Of a stretch of 64,000 nucleotides of DNA, positions 46,212-59,400 are shown piece after piece; positions within the stretch are counted from its first letter, which is position 1; every line of letters starts with the position of its first letter. Location: contig NC_035435.2 in assembly GCF_002127325.2 (NCBI RefSeq), positions 110,032,517-110,096,516 on the forward strand, in the 5' to 3' direction. Origin of the DNA: Helianthus annuus (taxonomy: Eukaryota; Streptophyta; Magnoliopsida; Asterales; Asteraceae). The notes under the pieces are model-generated. The model had not been told where the DNA came from. It made no database searches and was given only the letters and a program-made list of their open reading frames with translations. The translations under genes and the position numbers were made by a program.

Positions 46212-48121
46212 AGGAAAAGCTCTGCAACGCGCCAATCTTAGCACTACCGGAAGGTACAGATGATTTTGTGGTATACTGCGACGCTTCGCGTCAAGGATTG
46301 GGTTGTGTGTTGATGCAACGCCAAAAGGTTATTGCTTACGCGTCACGACAGCTGAAGGTACATGAAAAGAACTATACCACACACGATTTGGAGCTTGGCG
46401 CAGTGATTTTTGCTTTAAAGATCTGGAGACACTACCTTTATGGTACGAAGTGTACAATCTTCACAGATCACAAGAGCCTCCAGCACATATTCAACCAGAA
46501 GGAGTTGAATATGAGGCAAAGACGATGGGTTGAGCTATTGAATGACTACGACTGCGAGATAAAGTATCATCCAGGGAAGGCGAATGTGGTCGCCGATGCC
46601 CTAAGTCGAAAAGAGAGGATCAAGCCCATAAGGGTTAGGGCTTTGGAGATGGTTATTCGAACCGATTTTCCTCTGCGCATTCGTGCCGCGCAAAAAGAAG
46701 CTCTCAAGGAAAGAAACCTTGAAGAGGAATATCTCCGTGGGATGGAGAAGCTATTGGTACCAAACAGGGAAGGAACGTTATGTTTTGAGAAAAGAATTTG
46801 GGTTCCTTTGTTTGGAGGTTTAAGGAAGGTTATTTTCGATGAAGCTCACAAGTCGCGGTACTCTATCCACCCTGGAGCAGATAAGATGTACCAAGATCTT
46901 AAGGATTATTATTTGTGGCCTAGGATGAAAGGCGATGTGGCTGTTTATGTGAGCAAATGTTTAACTTGCGCTAAGGTTAAAGCGGAATACCAGAAGCCTT
47001 CAGGACTTCTGCAACAACCGGAAATTCCCAAGTGGAAGTGGGAACAAATCTCCATGGATTTTATTACGAAGTTGCCAAGAACGCCAAAAGGCCATGACAC
47101 TATTTGGGTAATAGTGGACCGATTGATGAAGTCAGCGCACTTCTTACCTATCAGAGAGAAGGATAACACGAGCAAGTTGGCCGAAATTTACATGAGAGAA
47201 ATTGTTACACGCCATGGAGTACCTCTCTCAATCATCTCTGATAGAGACGGAAGGTTCGTATCAAGGATTTGGCAATCCTTCCAAGAAGCTTTTGGCTTGC
47301 AATTGAATATGAGCACCGCGTTTCACCCGCAGACCGACGGCCAAAGCGAACGGACGATACAGACTTTGGAAGACATGCTGAGAGCATGTGTGATGGATTT
47401 GGGCGGTAGCTGGGATAAGCATTTGCCTTTGGTTGAATTTTCATACAACAACAGCTATCACGCCAGTATTGGGGCTGCACCATTCGAAGCTCTTTATGAC
47501 CGCAAGTGCAGATCACCGCTCTGTTGGTCTGACGCAGGTGATAGACCGTTGGTTGGTCCTGATGTGGTCCAGGAAACCACAGATAAGATTGCACAGATCC
47601 GAGATCGCCTCAGTGCGGCTCGTGACCGGCAGAAAGCCTACGCGGATCGAAAAAGGAAGCCTCTGGAGTTTGAGGTTGGTGATATGGTTTTGTTGAAGGT
47701 ATCACCCTGGAAGGGTGTGGCACGCTTTGGGAAGCGTGGAAAGCTGAATCCGCGGTATATTGGTCCGTTCAGGATTTTGGAAAGAATTGGGACCGTAGCA
47801 TACAAGATGGATCTACCTGCTGAACTAAATGGTGTTCACGATACATTTCACGTATCAAATCTGAGGAAAAGTCCAACTCAAGATACCGTTGTCATTCCTA
47901 CCGACGAGATTCATGTTGACGACACGCTCCACTTCGTTGAAGAACCCGTAGAGGTCACGGATTGGAAAGTGAACAAGACCCGCCGGAGCAGTGTCAAGCT
48001 CGTCAAGGCTCGTTGGAATGCCAAACATGGTCCTGAATACACCTGGGAGCGTGAGGACCAAATGAAAGAGAAATACCCCCACTTATTTCCCAAGAACCCT
48101 GCAACTAGAAGCAGAACTTAA
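46208..48121 (+). pseudogene. Pol of element B: RNase H, integrase, chromodomain
   Basis: RNase [41 protein letters not shown]. Integrase: zinc-binding region [10 protein letters not shown] ... CLTCAKVK, catalytic residues in [21 protein letters not shown] and [10 protein letters not shown] (DDE). The end has [11 protein letters not shown] and then a chromodomain-like [11 protein letters not shown] ... [17 protein letters not shown], which places it in the Tekay chromovirus clade. 637 codons open; disconnected from RT only by the frameshift near 46170. Confidence 0.93.
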
Positions 48122-48146
48122 AATTTCGGGACGAAATTTTTCTAAC

Positions 48147-48156
48147 AGGGGGAGAA
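48147..48156 (+). promoter_or_regulatory. Polypurine tract of element B
   Basis: AGGGGGAGAA directly before the 3' LTR. Confidence 0.9.
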
Positions 48157-51100
48157 TGTGACAACCCTCACTAAACCAGGTATCCGTACGGTTTAATTAA
48201 TAATTAATTGCTGCTTAATTACTGTGCTTACTTGAAATTACTGATGAACTGCTACTTGATTTCTGATACTTGTACATATCTGCATCATACTTTACATACC
48301 GTCACCACATTATTTACATACTGAACTCTAGTGACAAACATGATGCACAAAAGCACAGTAACACCATGAACGGATAACCTATTGAGCATGCTGACAAAGC
48401 CAGCATCAGGCAAATATTGCCTCTAAGGCCTGTATGAGCCAGAAATATTTTACTACACCCATAGTGAGTGTAGGGATACAAGGGTTGTAGAACTGCGTCT
48501 CTAGGAATAAGTCACAATGACTGGATGTGCCTAAAACGTACACTGAGCACAAAACACAGCACTTTAATGAACAATTCAGCTTCTAGCTGGCTAGTTAAGT
48601 GCCAAAACATGAGAAAAATGTTACTAGACACTTTCCAAAGTGTCGGGAATAGGTTGTGTCACTAAAAAGGGTATTAACGACACTTAAAAGCTTTGTTAAG
48701 CGCTTTAACGGATTACTATCCAACCGAACAACCGGGCTATACCCGGAACATGAAAATATTGCCATAAACATTATTTATCTTTTTCTGAGCCAGTTAGGGT
48801 CCCTGAAAACCCTAACACCCACTATAAAACATAACACACAACTAACCGGGTTAAGTGCTTAACTAACCTACTTAACCTAACTATTAAACTAACTATTAGT
48901 TACAATCCAACCAAGACCCCCCCTGCTAACCGGCCCCAAACTAGGAGGGGACACACTTTGTTCCTTTTTATTATTTTAATCAAGATTGTTTGATATCAAG
49001 GGGACACAAGAACCAATGGATCCTTAATCTCTAAATTGTCTATAAGTAACTTGTTTGGCACAAATGAACACTCACAACACACAACACCACAAAAACTCGT
49101 CTCTCTCTCCCTCAAGAGGCTTCGGCCGAACATCCCCTCCACACCCATCCTATTGTTCGACTTTGATCTTCACATTCCAACCACATACAAGCATCAAGGG
49201 TCACGTATTAGGAGGCTTGGTGCACTCGGAGCTTGAAGGACCTCTTTCTCTTGCTTTTACCCACCTCATTTGCGCTTAGATTCTTCCCTAGCCTCGAGCT
49301 AGTGGTATGTCACTTAATACACCTTCTTGAACTAATCTAGAGTGGTTAATATGATGTGTAACGATTAAAACTCGAAATCTTGCAATTTGATGCATTAAGG
49401 TCTACTAAAAAGCATTTAAAAGATGGTTAAAAGCTCATATGATGTGTAAATGTTGTAGTATTTAAATTTTGTGGTTATTTGGACCCGATCTATGTTGTGG
49501 TAGCTCGGATCATCATTTAACCTGGGTTGGTCATGATCACGAATCATGACATAAGGTTGTTTTGAATGAAACAAGGGTTAAAAGGTGAAACTTTACCACA
49601 CGCGAATCATGAACTTGTGTAAAAGTGTTTTACTTGTGAAATAGTATTTAAAACTAGCAGATCTACGTATCTGCAAGTGGTATTTTCAAAGAACCACGTA
49701 TCAAAGAAATCATGTTTTCTAAAAACGGATCTTACACTTACAAGTATGATTTTTAGAACACACAAGTGTGTAAGCACTTGTGTAACACAAAAGTTTCGAC
49801 AAAATAACTATTTTTGTAAAATTTACAAGAAGTTGTGAAGACGGATTTTTCTCTAAAAACGAGGTTTTTACGGGATCGGATTACTTTATGTAAGGATCCG
49901 CTAAAAGTAATGAGATTTACACCATAGTTTTGGGAAAACTACAAGTTCATGTAATTTTGGCGATTTACACATATATTAACTTGTTTGATGTATTGGATAT
50001 TGTTTTGATCGAATAAAGAAAATTGTTGAATTGATTTGTAAAAGAAAATGATACGCTTGAAAGCGTGGCCACCTCCAGTTACAGAGGAAACTCTGGCGAA
50101 ATTTTTCTAAAAACCTAACACTTAGAAATATTTTCACTATAAGTGTTAGAAATACTTTTTGACATGTTTTCAAAATATATAAGTTTCGCCACGACTTTAT
50201 TTACAAATATCAGAGGTGGGATTTTCACAAAGTTAAACGTGATAGATATATTTAGTAAATATATTTTCACAACATTGTTTATGATTATTTTGTGAAAAAT
50301 ACACAAATATTATTTTTAGAGTAAAAGTAATATTTTCAAACGTTAACGGATCCAAAATAATACGAACGCTTTCACAATAAATATATAAGTTACACCGGTA
50401 ATTACTATTACCACTCGATCGTTAAAACGTAACTTACGCATTATACGGAAATATTTATGAACGCGTAATTTTGTCAACATATTATTTTGGGGAAATTATG
50501 TGAAATGAAAATATAATATTTTTGAGAAAAATATTTATATTTTGAAGTTGGAAATAAATATATATTAAGTAAGACTTAATAATATATTTCGAGCACACAT
50601 GTATTAATCCCCCATCCTTGGGAAGGAGATTAACTACCAAGTATATACGAAAAGTAAACACGAAATAGTTGTCTAACTATTTCCCAAGAACTTAAACCAT
50701 AAAGCTAAGGCACGGCCGTCCGTCTAATAGAGTTAGAACTTGTAGGTCGTTGCACAGCTGCTTGCTCTCAGAGACATACTTGGTAGAGACGCACCGACTG
50801 TGAGTTCATGTCCCCCTTTTCTCTTAACTGTTTTCAGTTTTCTAAACTGCGGGGGTGAAATACATGTTACTTTGATGATGATTACTTTATACATGGTATG
50901 GTTAGCGTAAGGAGGGTTACTATTTAGATCATGTGAATGGGTAGGCGGAAACTTGAGGTCATTAATCCTCAGGGTAGGACCGAGGGGCAGGAGCGATAGA
51001 TCTATTTGGGTGTAGCGAGCCCAGTCCCAGGCCCAGCATAACGGACCTCGAGATGACTTTGTACCCGACGCATAAATCTGCTAGGTTTGAGCCTTCCTAC

Positions 51101-51572
51101 TTGCATTTCACACATATCAATGGCCTTGCAAACCATTGGTGATCTCTTTTTCCTTATTTGCTACATACCAGGATTTTGATAAATACAAAGGTTTATTTAC
51201 TCACTTACGCATGAACTCGCTCAACATTATTGTTGATTTTCAACTTACATGTATTTCAGGGAACTAAGGGATCTGGCACGGTATGGCACGTTTTCCCGCT
51301 GCACTAGTACGAGGTCATCCGGGGTTTAGGGAATGTGACTCTTTCCTGGACAAGTCACAGTCCTTAAACTGTGTTTATGTTATGTTTGTGTTGTTGAACA
51401 ATGTTATGGTTGTTAGGGTGTTTTCCCGTTAAGATAATGGTATTGTATTTGGTTTTTAAAACTTAATGGATGATCTTGCATGTTTTTAATTCATATAGCT
51501 TTGTTATGATTAAGCTATGGTATTAAGAAGTCACACCAAATTAACCAGCTTCCGCAAAGCCAGGGTGTGACA
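48157..51572 (+). mobile_element. 3' LTR of element B (3416 bp)
   Basis: TGTGACAACCC...GGGTGTGACA; followed by the tacat duplication and the resumed leader of element A. Confidence 0.95.
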
Positions 51573-51649
51573 TACATTGATTGTGACTTACATGCTTATT
51601 TGACTACATGTTGATATATGTGCATATGTGTGGTTGTGTTACAGACACC

Positions 51650-53166
51650 ATGTCCTCTTCTTCGGATACCGGACTGTCAGACACGCTGGATCCTATGGCG
51701 ATAGTCTCGGACGACGAGATTCTACCTGAGAGCGAGGTTTATATGTTAGACACTACGAGCACTGATGAGGATGACTTTCAGCCATTTGCCCTACCGGACT
51801 TTGGGGATGATATGCCTCTAGCTGATGGTCCTTTCGATGGGGATCTACCTCTTATTCAGATCCCTACTCCTCTACCACTCGCTACAGTTCCTGTCGAGGA
51901 TCTGCCACTTGACGAGTTAGCTGATGACGACATCGACTTATTCATTGAGGGTCCCCCGGAGGGTGACCAGGAGTGTGGGGCCCCGATGGATGGCGATATA
52001 GCACCTGCTGATGTTCCCGTTGTTGACCCTGTTGTCCCTGTCATTGAGCTTCCTGTCATAGAGGCTCCTTCTGATCCGTCTGGTCCAGACTCGTTTGAGT
52101 CTGTAGCATCCGCTACTCTTCACGCCCAGGGTGTGCAACACTAGTCCTCCGACTCTGATTCTGACATGGCGATGTCTGTTGCGCCCATCGTTCCCCATGA
52201 CGTTGACCCGGATCCTGAGGTCGAGTTTGTACCTGCTGAGCCTGCTCCAGTTGGTCCAGAGCATGTGATACCTCCAGAGCCTGACATTGCTCACGACCCT
52301 ATTGATGTCCCAGCTGTTGCACTTTTGCCTGATCCTTTACCAGAGCCTGATCACGTTGATATACCAGTCTTGGCACCACCCGTTGTTGATGCACCAGTCG
52401 TTGTACCACCGGTTTCTGATGTTCCTATTGTTGATGCACCTCTGCCTGTCCAGTGCCAGTATTTATTGACCGTGCACCGTTTGCCACACATGTCGATCCT
52501 AGATATGCGGACACCCGTAATGGGTGGATTGAGGACGACGATTATCCTTGTTTTGGTGTACCAGTCACACCCCCTGCTGCACCTGTCTTTGCACCTCTTG
52601 ATGTTCCCCAGGTTCACCCGCACGTATCTGATGTCCACCGCACGGACTTACCCATCACCTTTCTACAGGACATTCCTCCTCCCCGTCCAGGGGAAGGACC
52701 TTCTTCATAGCAGCCCGATCATATGCCCCCTACGACAACAGCTTTTTCATTTATGCCCCCTTTTGCACCGACCGCACACGCTGCTTTTCCTTCGTCAGCA
52801 CCCACGGGCGAGCCACTTATGTGGTCTTCGCCCAATGTTATGCCTCTGTCAGACCCATATCATCCTTACCATGTTGGATATACCACATATGACATACTTA
52901 TATCCCTGCAGTTACAGCAGGATGCGTTGAGCCGACGAGTCCAGGAGCTGAAGAGGACTCCGCGTCCTCCCCCTTGTCATTTCCAGTCTCCTTTTGCTAC
53001 ACCACCAGCTCCTCTTCCACTACACCCGGATTCCGATGTTCGCTTTCTCACTCCGGAGCAGCAGATTGCTTACCTGCTGCGCGTTGTCCACGCACTTGAG
53101 GAGGATTGGGTGCGTTTGCGCCGTTTGCTTTTCTTCCCTCCTCCTCCTCTTCCCCCATCAGCTTGA
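51650..53166 (+). pseudogene. Extra pre-gag ORF of element A: acidic proline-rich protein, unknown function
   Basis: About 505 codons from ATG 51650 to TGA 53164-53166, broken by TAG at 52142-52144 and 52708-52710 and a frameshift near 52455. Blocks: Ser/Asp-rich N-terminus (MAIVSDDEILPESEVY, DEDDFQPFALPDF), Asp/Pro/Val-rich middle, then RYADTRNGWIEDDDY, SDVHRTDLPITFLQDIP and a C-terminal helical stretch (FLTPEQQIAYLLRVVHALEEDW) that could be a coiled coil. A good splice acceptor (gttacag) lies six bases before the ATG. Element B has a shorter homologue. I recall similar hypothetical proteins in Asteraceae genomes but no function. Not part of standard gag-pol. Confidence 0.75.
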
Positions 53167-53561
53167 GGATTTTTGGTCTGTTGCAGGTAACGTTACTTTT
53201 GATGAGAAGACAGGGATTGAGCCAGACTATACAACATTTTGAAGACCACAGGATGACATGATGACTTTTGATATTTGATTTTTGGTTGTTGTATATGACT
53301 AGACAGTTCAGACAAGGGTGATGTGGCCCTTAGTCTCTTTTGATGTACGATACAGTTATAAAACTTGTAAACATTGTAGTGTGGTCTTGATTATATGATA
53401 GCTCAATCGCAGTATACTCATTATATGTGTTGTTGAATTAGTTGTTTTGTATTATAGCATGGGATGTTATGTGTTATGAGGTTGATGGATGTTATTACAT
53501 GCGCATGTTACGTACTCATTATATATAATATGACTTGACCAATACAACCTTCTTGTAGAAG
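53167..53561 (+). promoter_or_regulatory. Spacer between extra ORF and gag with splice-like sites
   Basis: A donor-like CAG|GTAACG at 53187 just after the extra ORF and an acceptor-like ttcttgtag at about 53551-53559 just before the gag ATG at 53562. The spacer has many stops. Element B has homologous sequence at 43330-43548 with the acceptor-like cttttag. Confidence 0.45.
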
Positions 53562-54633
53562 ATGCCTCCAAGAAGGGAAAACCGTCTGCCCACTAGTGAG
53601 GCAGAACTGCAAGCAAGAATTTCGCAAGCACTAGCTGATTACGAGGCCTCACGCGCTGAGACTAGCGGAGGTTCCTCAAGAAATAACAACCCACCCAATG
53701 GTAATGTCCAAGTCACTTGAGACACGTTACGTTACATTTGGACATTTCATGTGCAATTGCTAACACTTCCTGTGAACAACATTACTTGTACAGGCTGTAC
53801 TTATAAGCAATTTCTAGACTGCAAAGCGCTTAACTTTGATGGCACCGGGGGTGCAGTGGCGTATGTTCGATGGACAGAAAAGACCGACTCAGTGCTACGA
53901 ATGAGCAAATGCGCACCCGACCAGCAAGTTACCTATATTTCCAGGTTGTTTACTGATGGAGCACTCTCATGGTGGAATCTCCAGGTCCAAACGCTAGGAG
54001 AGGCGGTAGCTTACGCTGTGACTTGGACCGAGCTGAAAGAGCTCATGCGTAAAAAGTATTGCTCCAGGGCCGAGATACAGAAGTTGGAAACTGAGTTTTG
54101 GAATCTTAAAATGGATGGCCCGAAGATTGCCGAGTATGTTCAGAGGTTTCATGATCTGTCACATGTGGTACCATACATGGTTACGCCTGAATTCAAACGC
54201 GTGGAGCGTTTCATCTAGGGGTTGGCACCCCAGATTATGAGCATGGTAACCTCTTCAAAGCCTGAAACAATTACTGAAGCCATCGACCTGAGCGTATCAC
54301 TGACTGAGGAAGCTATCAGGCTAAACAAGTTTTCAAATTCCGACCAGAAAAAGAAAGAAACTCATGTGGAGTCCTCAGGAGAGAACAAAAGGAAGTTCTC
54401 CAATTTTAAAAAGAGTACTGGCATCGCAAGTAAGAAAAAGAACGTGAACCCACCAGAGGAAGCTAAAACTTGTGTTGGTCGTGGTGGTCAGCGAGGATAT
54501 GGAAATGGGAATGGAAACCGCCAACAGGGAGGAAATGGCGGGAATGGAAATCATGGGAATGCTAGGAATCAAGCTGGTAACCGGGGAGCGAACGTCAATC
54601 GAGGCGGAAATGGTAATGGGAATGGTCGAGGAC
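53562..54633 (+). pseudogene. Gag of element A with a 93-nt intron-like insertion; cut by element C
   Basis: ATG 53562 (MPPRRENRLPTSEAELQ). Segment 53701-53793 starts GT, ends AG, has a ctaac branch-like word (53760-53764), holds stops, and its removal joins NNNPPN to GCTYKQFLDC in frame. Capsid-like region then reads LNFDGTGGAVAYVRW, ALSWWNLQVQ, MRKKYCSRAE. A TAG at 54216-54218 replaces a Trp conserved in this family. The Gly/Asn-rich tail ends at 54633 where C inserted. Gag would form the virus-like particle. Confidence 0.85.
53701..53793 (+). other. Candidate intron in gag of element A
   Basis: GTAATG ... TTGTACAG, 93 nt, phase 1 (G|GC forms Gly). The flanks align with the continuous gag of element B (ENNGCSYRHFL), which lacks the segment. 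Confidence 0.6.
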
Positions 54634-56404
54634 TGTAACAACACTCACTAAAAAAATTAATATTTAGTATGATAATTATGCAATAAGGGAACCGTAATTC
54701 AGTTTAGTATGATTAATTAATCAGTTAATCAATATTAATTAAGCTAACAAGATTAATTAAGCTAAGTAAGGTCTATTAAAAATAGATATATATGGGGTCG
54801 TATAAGAACGTTTAATATTAATAATAAAATATATTTTTTTTCCTTACTTCGTTTTTAATGAAACTTAGGTTAAAACGTAGATAAAAATATGCTCGTTCTA
54901 AAGACATATTCGTCGTTTTATAAAACGTTATATTTTAAAAGTTATGCAAGAAAAACGAGTGAAGCAGCTGAATTAATATATATAAGCAAGCTAGCTAGCA
55001 CGTCAAGCAGGTAGGTAGGCACGTCAACTTATCCCACATCGATCAGAATTATGAATTGAGGTGCTTGCCTGCTTGCTATAAATAAGAAGCTTAGGATTCA
55101 TTTTTCTTTGCTCATTTCTTTTCTTCTTCTCTCTATACGTTGGTGTTCTAACCAATAATCACTCAATCGCTATTACGATTCATTTTCCGAGTGATCAATA
55201 TATCCAATGGATGTCTAAGTGCCGCCCACATTGGGTTATACTTTGTCGTTTGTCGTTAATTCGATAAATGAGTTGAAGTATTATACTTTGTCGTTTGTCG
55301 TTAATCCGATAAATGAGTTGAAGTATTATACTTTGTCGTTTGTCGTTAATCCGATAAATGAGTTGAAGTATTATACTTTGTCGTTTGTCGTTAATTCGAT
55401 GAATGAGTTGAAGTATTGCACTTTATCGTTCACTGTGAGAATTTGATCTCGTGAATTATCGTAAAAGCTGTATTGATCATTAACCCGGTTTTGTGAAATT
55501 CGTTAAGATTCGAATCTCATGACTACCGTTAAGGTTTGATTTGGGTTCTACACCAATACGTATTCCATTCTGTTAAACTATGTATTTAACTACCAAGAAT
55601 ACTCCCAGCTACACCCTTACAATCAAACAAACTATAAAATCATCAGAAGATCCAGAATAATAAAGTGCATGCCTAATTATCGAAAGAAGTAGAATCAGGA
55701 AGTTTGTTAACTCAATCCTGCATGCTGATTTGTGAGTTATTCTTCTTTTATAAACTCTTTTCTCACCGTTTGTGAGTTGTTAACTATTTTACAATACTCC
55801 AAATTATTTTCAGAATTATAACTTACAGTGATTAAGTTTATGTAATCACCAAATTACAGCCGGTATGTGGGGTATTGTGCACATTACTTGATAATCTTCA
55901 CCATTGGGGCAGCCATTGGGTGATATGACCATAATCACAGACACCATTGGACATATGGGCCAATGGGTCGAGTGGTAAAGTACTGTGGGTAGTTGGTTGA
56001 TATCAGAAACATTGTAAAAGATCTTAACACTGTGAATTATAACAAATGTGTCGTTTTCAGTAAAATGAATAATCCACTCAGTATTTCCCGCTGACAAAAT
56101 CTTTTTAAAAAACGCGTTTCGGGTAATTACAATAGATTGGAGCAAGGATTGGATCCAGCACTGAAGGACTTCAAGAAGTGGCTTATTTTCAAATTAAGAA
56201 ATATTGTTTTTATTAAAAGCTACCTTTATAAAACATGGAATTTATTTCATCTTTTTAAATAAAATCCGGTGTTTCTAAACTCTGATATTTTTCCTAACTC
56301 ACGGTCCTGATGAAATTTCCGCTGCAATGTTTTTTAAATAATCACCGGTACCACTGGATGCTCATGGCACCGATTCCGGCTAGATGGGGTCGGGGGTCGT
56401 GACA
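54634..56404 (+). mobile_element. 5' LTR of element C
   Basis: TGTAACAACACTCAC...GGGGGTCGTGACA. TATA box tataaata at 55077-55084. Contains a 45-bp tandem repeat. Shares 3' blocks with the solo LTR 20194-21488. Confidence 0.93.
55237..55430 (+). repeat. 45-bp tandem repeat in LTR of C, about four copies
   Basis: Unit 'tatactttgtcgtttgtcgt' plus 25 bases. The period is a multiple of three, so it leaves an open 75-codon frame repeating YTLSFVVNPINELKY. Also present in the other LTR (61131-61325). Probably not coding. Confidence 0.9.
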
Positions 56405-56410
56405 GAAGGG

Positions 56411-56421
56411 GGTATCAGAGC
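56411..56421 (+). promoter_or_regulatory. Primer-binding site of element C
   Basis: GGTATCAGAGC, initiator tRNA-Met type, six bases after the LTR. Confidence 0.8.
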
Positions 56422-59400
56422 TAAGCCACTGCTTTAAGCCTATAAGTGTTGTGATAACAATACTTAAGCTTAAATAAAAGAGTTAGGAGATTGCTATTAA
56501 CTTAACTGGTAGCACATCTGATAGCATTTAGACTTGAACATAAGAAAAGATGCCTTAGTATACGCTAAGCCACATGTTTACGCAAATAGGTGTTATAATA
56601 ATACCTAAGTTTAAACTGAGAATTAGAAACTTAATATTATCTGATAGCACTCTGAATGATATTTAGACTCGAACTTAAGAATTTTGTCTTAATATAAGCT
56701 TCAAGATAAAATTACTTATGTAAGTATAAATAAGTATAATTGGTATTCAATAAGAATAACGACTAGCAGGCAATAGCATTTAATTGCTATTTATTCTTGT
56801 TTCTTGGTATTACTTGGTCAAGAATATGTTATGGGAATACAAATTTCCTTAATTCTGGATAAAAGCCCTAATAAAAGAGGCACTTTTAAAATCTTGAAAA
56901 GATACTATTTATGGGAAATAGAAAATTTTCTCCGGCAAAACTGGGTATAGAGTAGCAGACTCTCCAGCTTGTCCGGATATACTGAGGTTACCTCTCCGGC
57001 GCGAACCGGGTAAGATGGGGTATATAAAATGTCAAACAAGTGACAAGATTTCCCTAAATAAGTATCATGGCCTGATATCAGACTTGTTTTTGAAAATAAG
57101 AATCTGTTAAATACATTAACCTTATAAAGGGTATGTATATTACAGCATGTGAAATATATGATTATATAGATATGTATATCTATAAGGAATTCCAAAAGTC
57201 AATTAAGAATAAAGCACAAGCATATGTATATAGATTTCTTTATCAGGAATCTCTCGCATATATCTTTAATTTCGATGTCAAACATTCTTTCGTTTGATCA
57301 TCTACCTCGTAACTCGTACAACAAAATAATACTGGAAACCCATTAAGTTGGGACACCATCAAAAATATATAAGAATTACCAATGCGGTACCATAAACTAT
57401 TAACGCCAGTAAGAAGCAGGTAAAGTTGTACTAATACACAAGAAAATACATGAAACTTAAATTATACGTCCACAGACGTCAAAGTTTATCACACACAAAC
57501 CTCCAAGGCAAGACCTTTGAAAAATATAAATTAGGCACGATGACACCAATATTAATTTCGTCGGTGAAAGTACTACTAATCAAAAAGCGGTATTTTGCCA
57601 CATGATCTTACAACCGATCAAAATCTCGCTGAGGTACAATATTTCACAAACATCAGTGCATAGTCTAACCTGAGTCATAATTATTAGCACTACAAAAGAA
57701 GTCATATAGTTTTGCAAATTCCCTATTTCATTTCATTTCATTCGACATTCCTTGGTACTGTCACGTAACAACGGTTATCACACGAGATTTCAGATAAAGT
57801 TCTTATATTTCTTTCGTTACAATTCAGACTTCTGCCTATAAATAGTTGACTTTCGTGTTTCTACTTCCTCTAATAGTCATCATACCATGAGGATTTCTTT
57901 CATAGTAGCAAATATTGATCTATTTCATTTCTTGGTAAATCCACACTTTACACATGCACTGTTTGTTGCGCATGTGGTTCGTTTGATTTATAAAGACCAC
58001 TGGAGGGCTTCATTCCAAATTATTATTTTTATCAAAAGTTCAAATATCGTATTACTATACTTGATCTTTGCATTTATAAACCACGGTTATTGCAAAACGT
58101 TGACTCTTTGATATCGAGTCAATTTCCTTTAGCATACATAGGTTTTGTTGTAACCATATCCAAAATTTCTTATTAATACATGAACTCGTTTTGTTTACAC
58201 CAAGTTCAATTGTTTAAACTTGCTCGTATTACGTATTCAATTCAAAATCCCATATGATGGATTGAAGCCATCATATTCAAAATAGTCCCGACAAGCACTT
58301 CAATTCTCTTGAACCATAACATGCTTTCTTGGCCTTCGACTTCACTGAATTATTTCTTTAATCACGATCACTTTGTAAATGACATTTTCACAAAATTGAA
58401 GATTGCGCTAATCTAGGATTTAATTATTTATTTATTTATTTATATTGAATCCGCTTTATTGATTTATTTTATAAAAGCAATCTTAACACAATTATGTGCT
58501 AAAATAATGATCCACCATTTCATGTCCTAAATTCCGTAGTCCTTACAACCAATCAAGCCTTTCGTGATATTTCCTACCTTTCATTAATCGAAAAACATTG
58601 TATAAACTTAATTGATTATATATAGAAACTTACAATATAGTATTTCTGTAATTAAAATTTTTGTTAAAACAATTAAGGTAAAGAAATTATATTTTTACGT
58701 ATAAAATTTTGTTTAAAGTATATTCTCATTTAAGTTTATGCATTTATTATTGGTAATTTATATTAGTTTTATTATTAGTAATAATATATTAATAGTAATA
58801 GTGTTAGTATTATTTTTAGATACTAAAGTTATTATCAGGGGCATGTATTGAATAGCCTAGCCTTAGTTAGGCATGGACTGGCCACCTATGCTTAAACAAG
58901 GCAGTACTAACCAATATCCGCCGTGATAATGACTAGTTAATTAAGTCATCATACTTATTTAGTAAATTTTAATTATATATAAAAATATTTTACTTTGTAC
59001 TAAAAAGAGAAGACATATTTTTATAAAACAATACCAGAATTAGAGAGACAAATAAAATTATACAAATAATTATGTATCACATATTTTGTGATAACTATGT
59101 ACTATAACACTCTAGCAAGAAAATAACCATATAAGAATAATATAGTAGTCAGCGACTACATTGGGTTAGAAGAACATTGTAATACATAAAGAATAGTCAC
59201 CACAACATTTGTAACTACATTTTACAACACTATATGGTTTCAAAATAAAAATAAGTAATCACATAGAATTGACCCAGTGTTATATAAAATATTTTACAAA
59301 TACTTTTACCCCTTTTATTCACAACTTTCATTTAAACGTTATAAATAATAGTGATTCTTTTACAAAATCATAATACTAAAATATTTTGTAAATGTAATAA

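Larger units (their letters stand above)
37560..51572 (+). mobile_element. Tekay-type LTR retrotransposon B, 14.0 kb, nested in A
   Basis: Complete: LTR 37560-40983, primer-binding site, leader repeats, broken extra ORF, gag remnant, gag-pol, polypurine tract, LTR 48157-51572. The target duplication tacat is perfect (37555-37559 and 51573-51577). Joining its flanks restores the leader of element A. The LTRs differ by about 18 substitutions by eye, nearly all transitions, so insertion is recent. Coding is broken by two stops and one frameshift. Confidence 0.95.

Noticed and set aside
55219..55446. 75-codon ORF with four 15-residue repeats
   Set aside because: Caused by a 45-bp tandem repeat inside the LTR of element C; the same ORF recurs in the other LTR (61113-61340).
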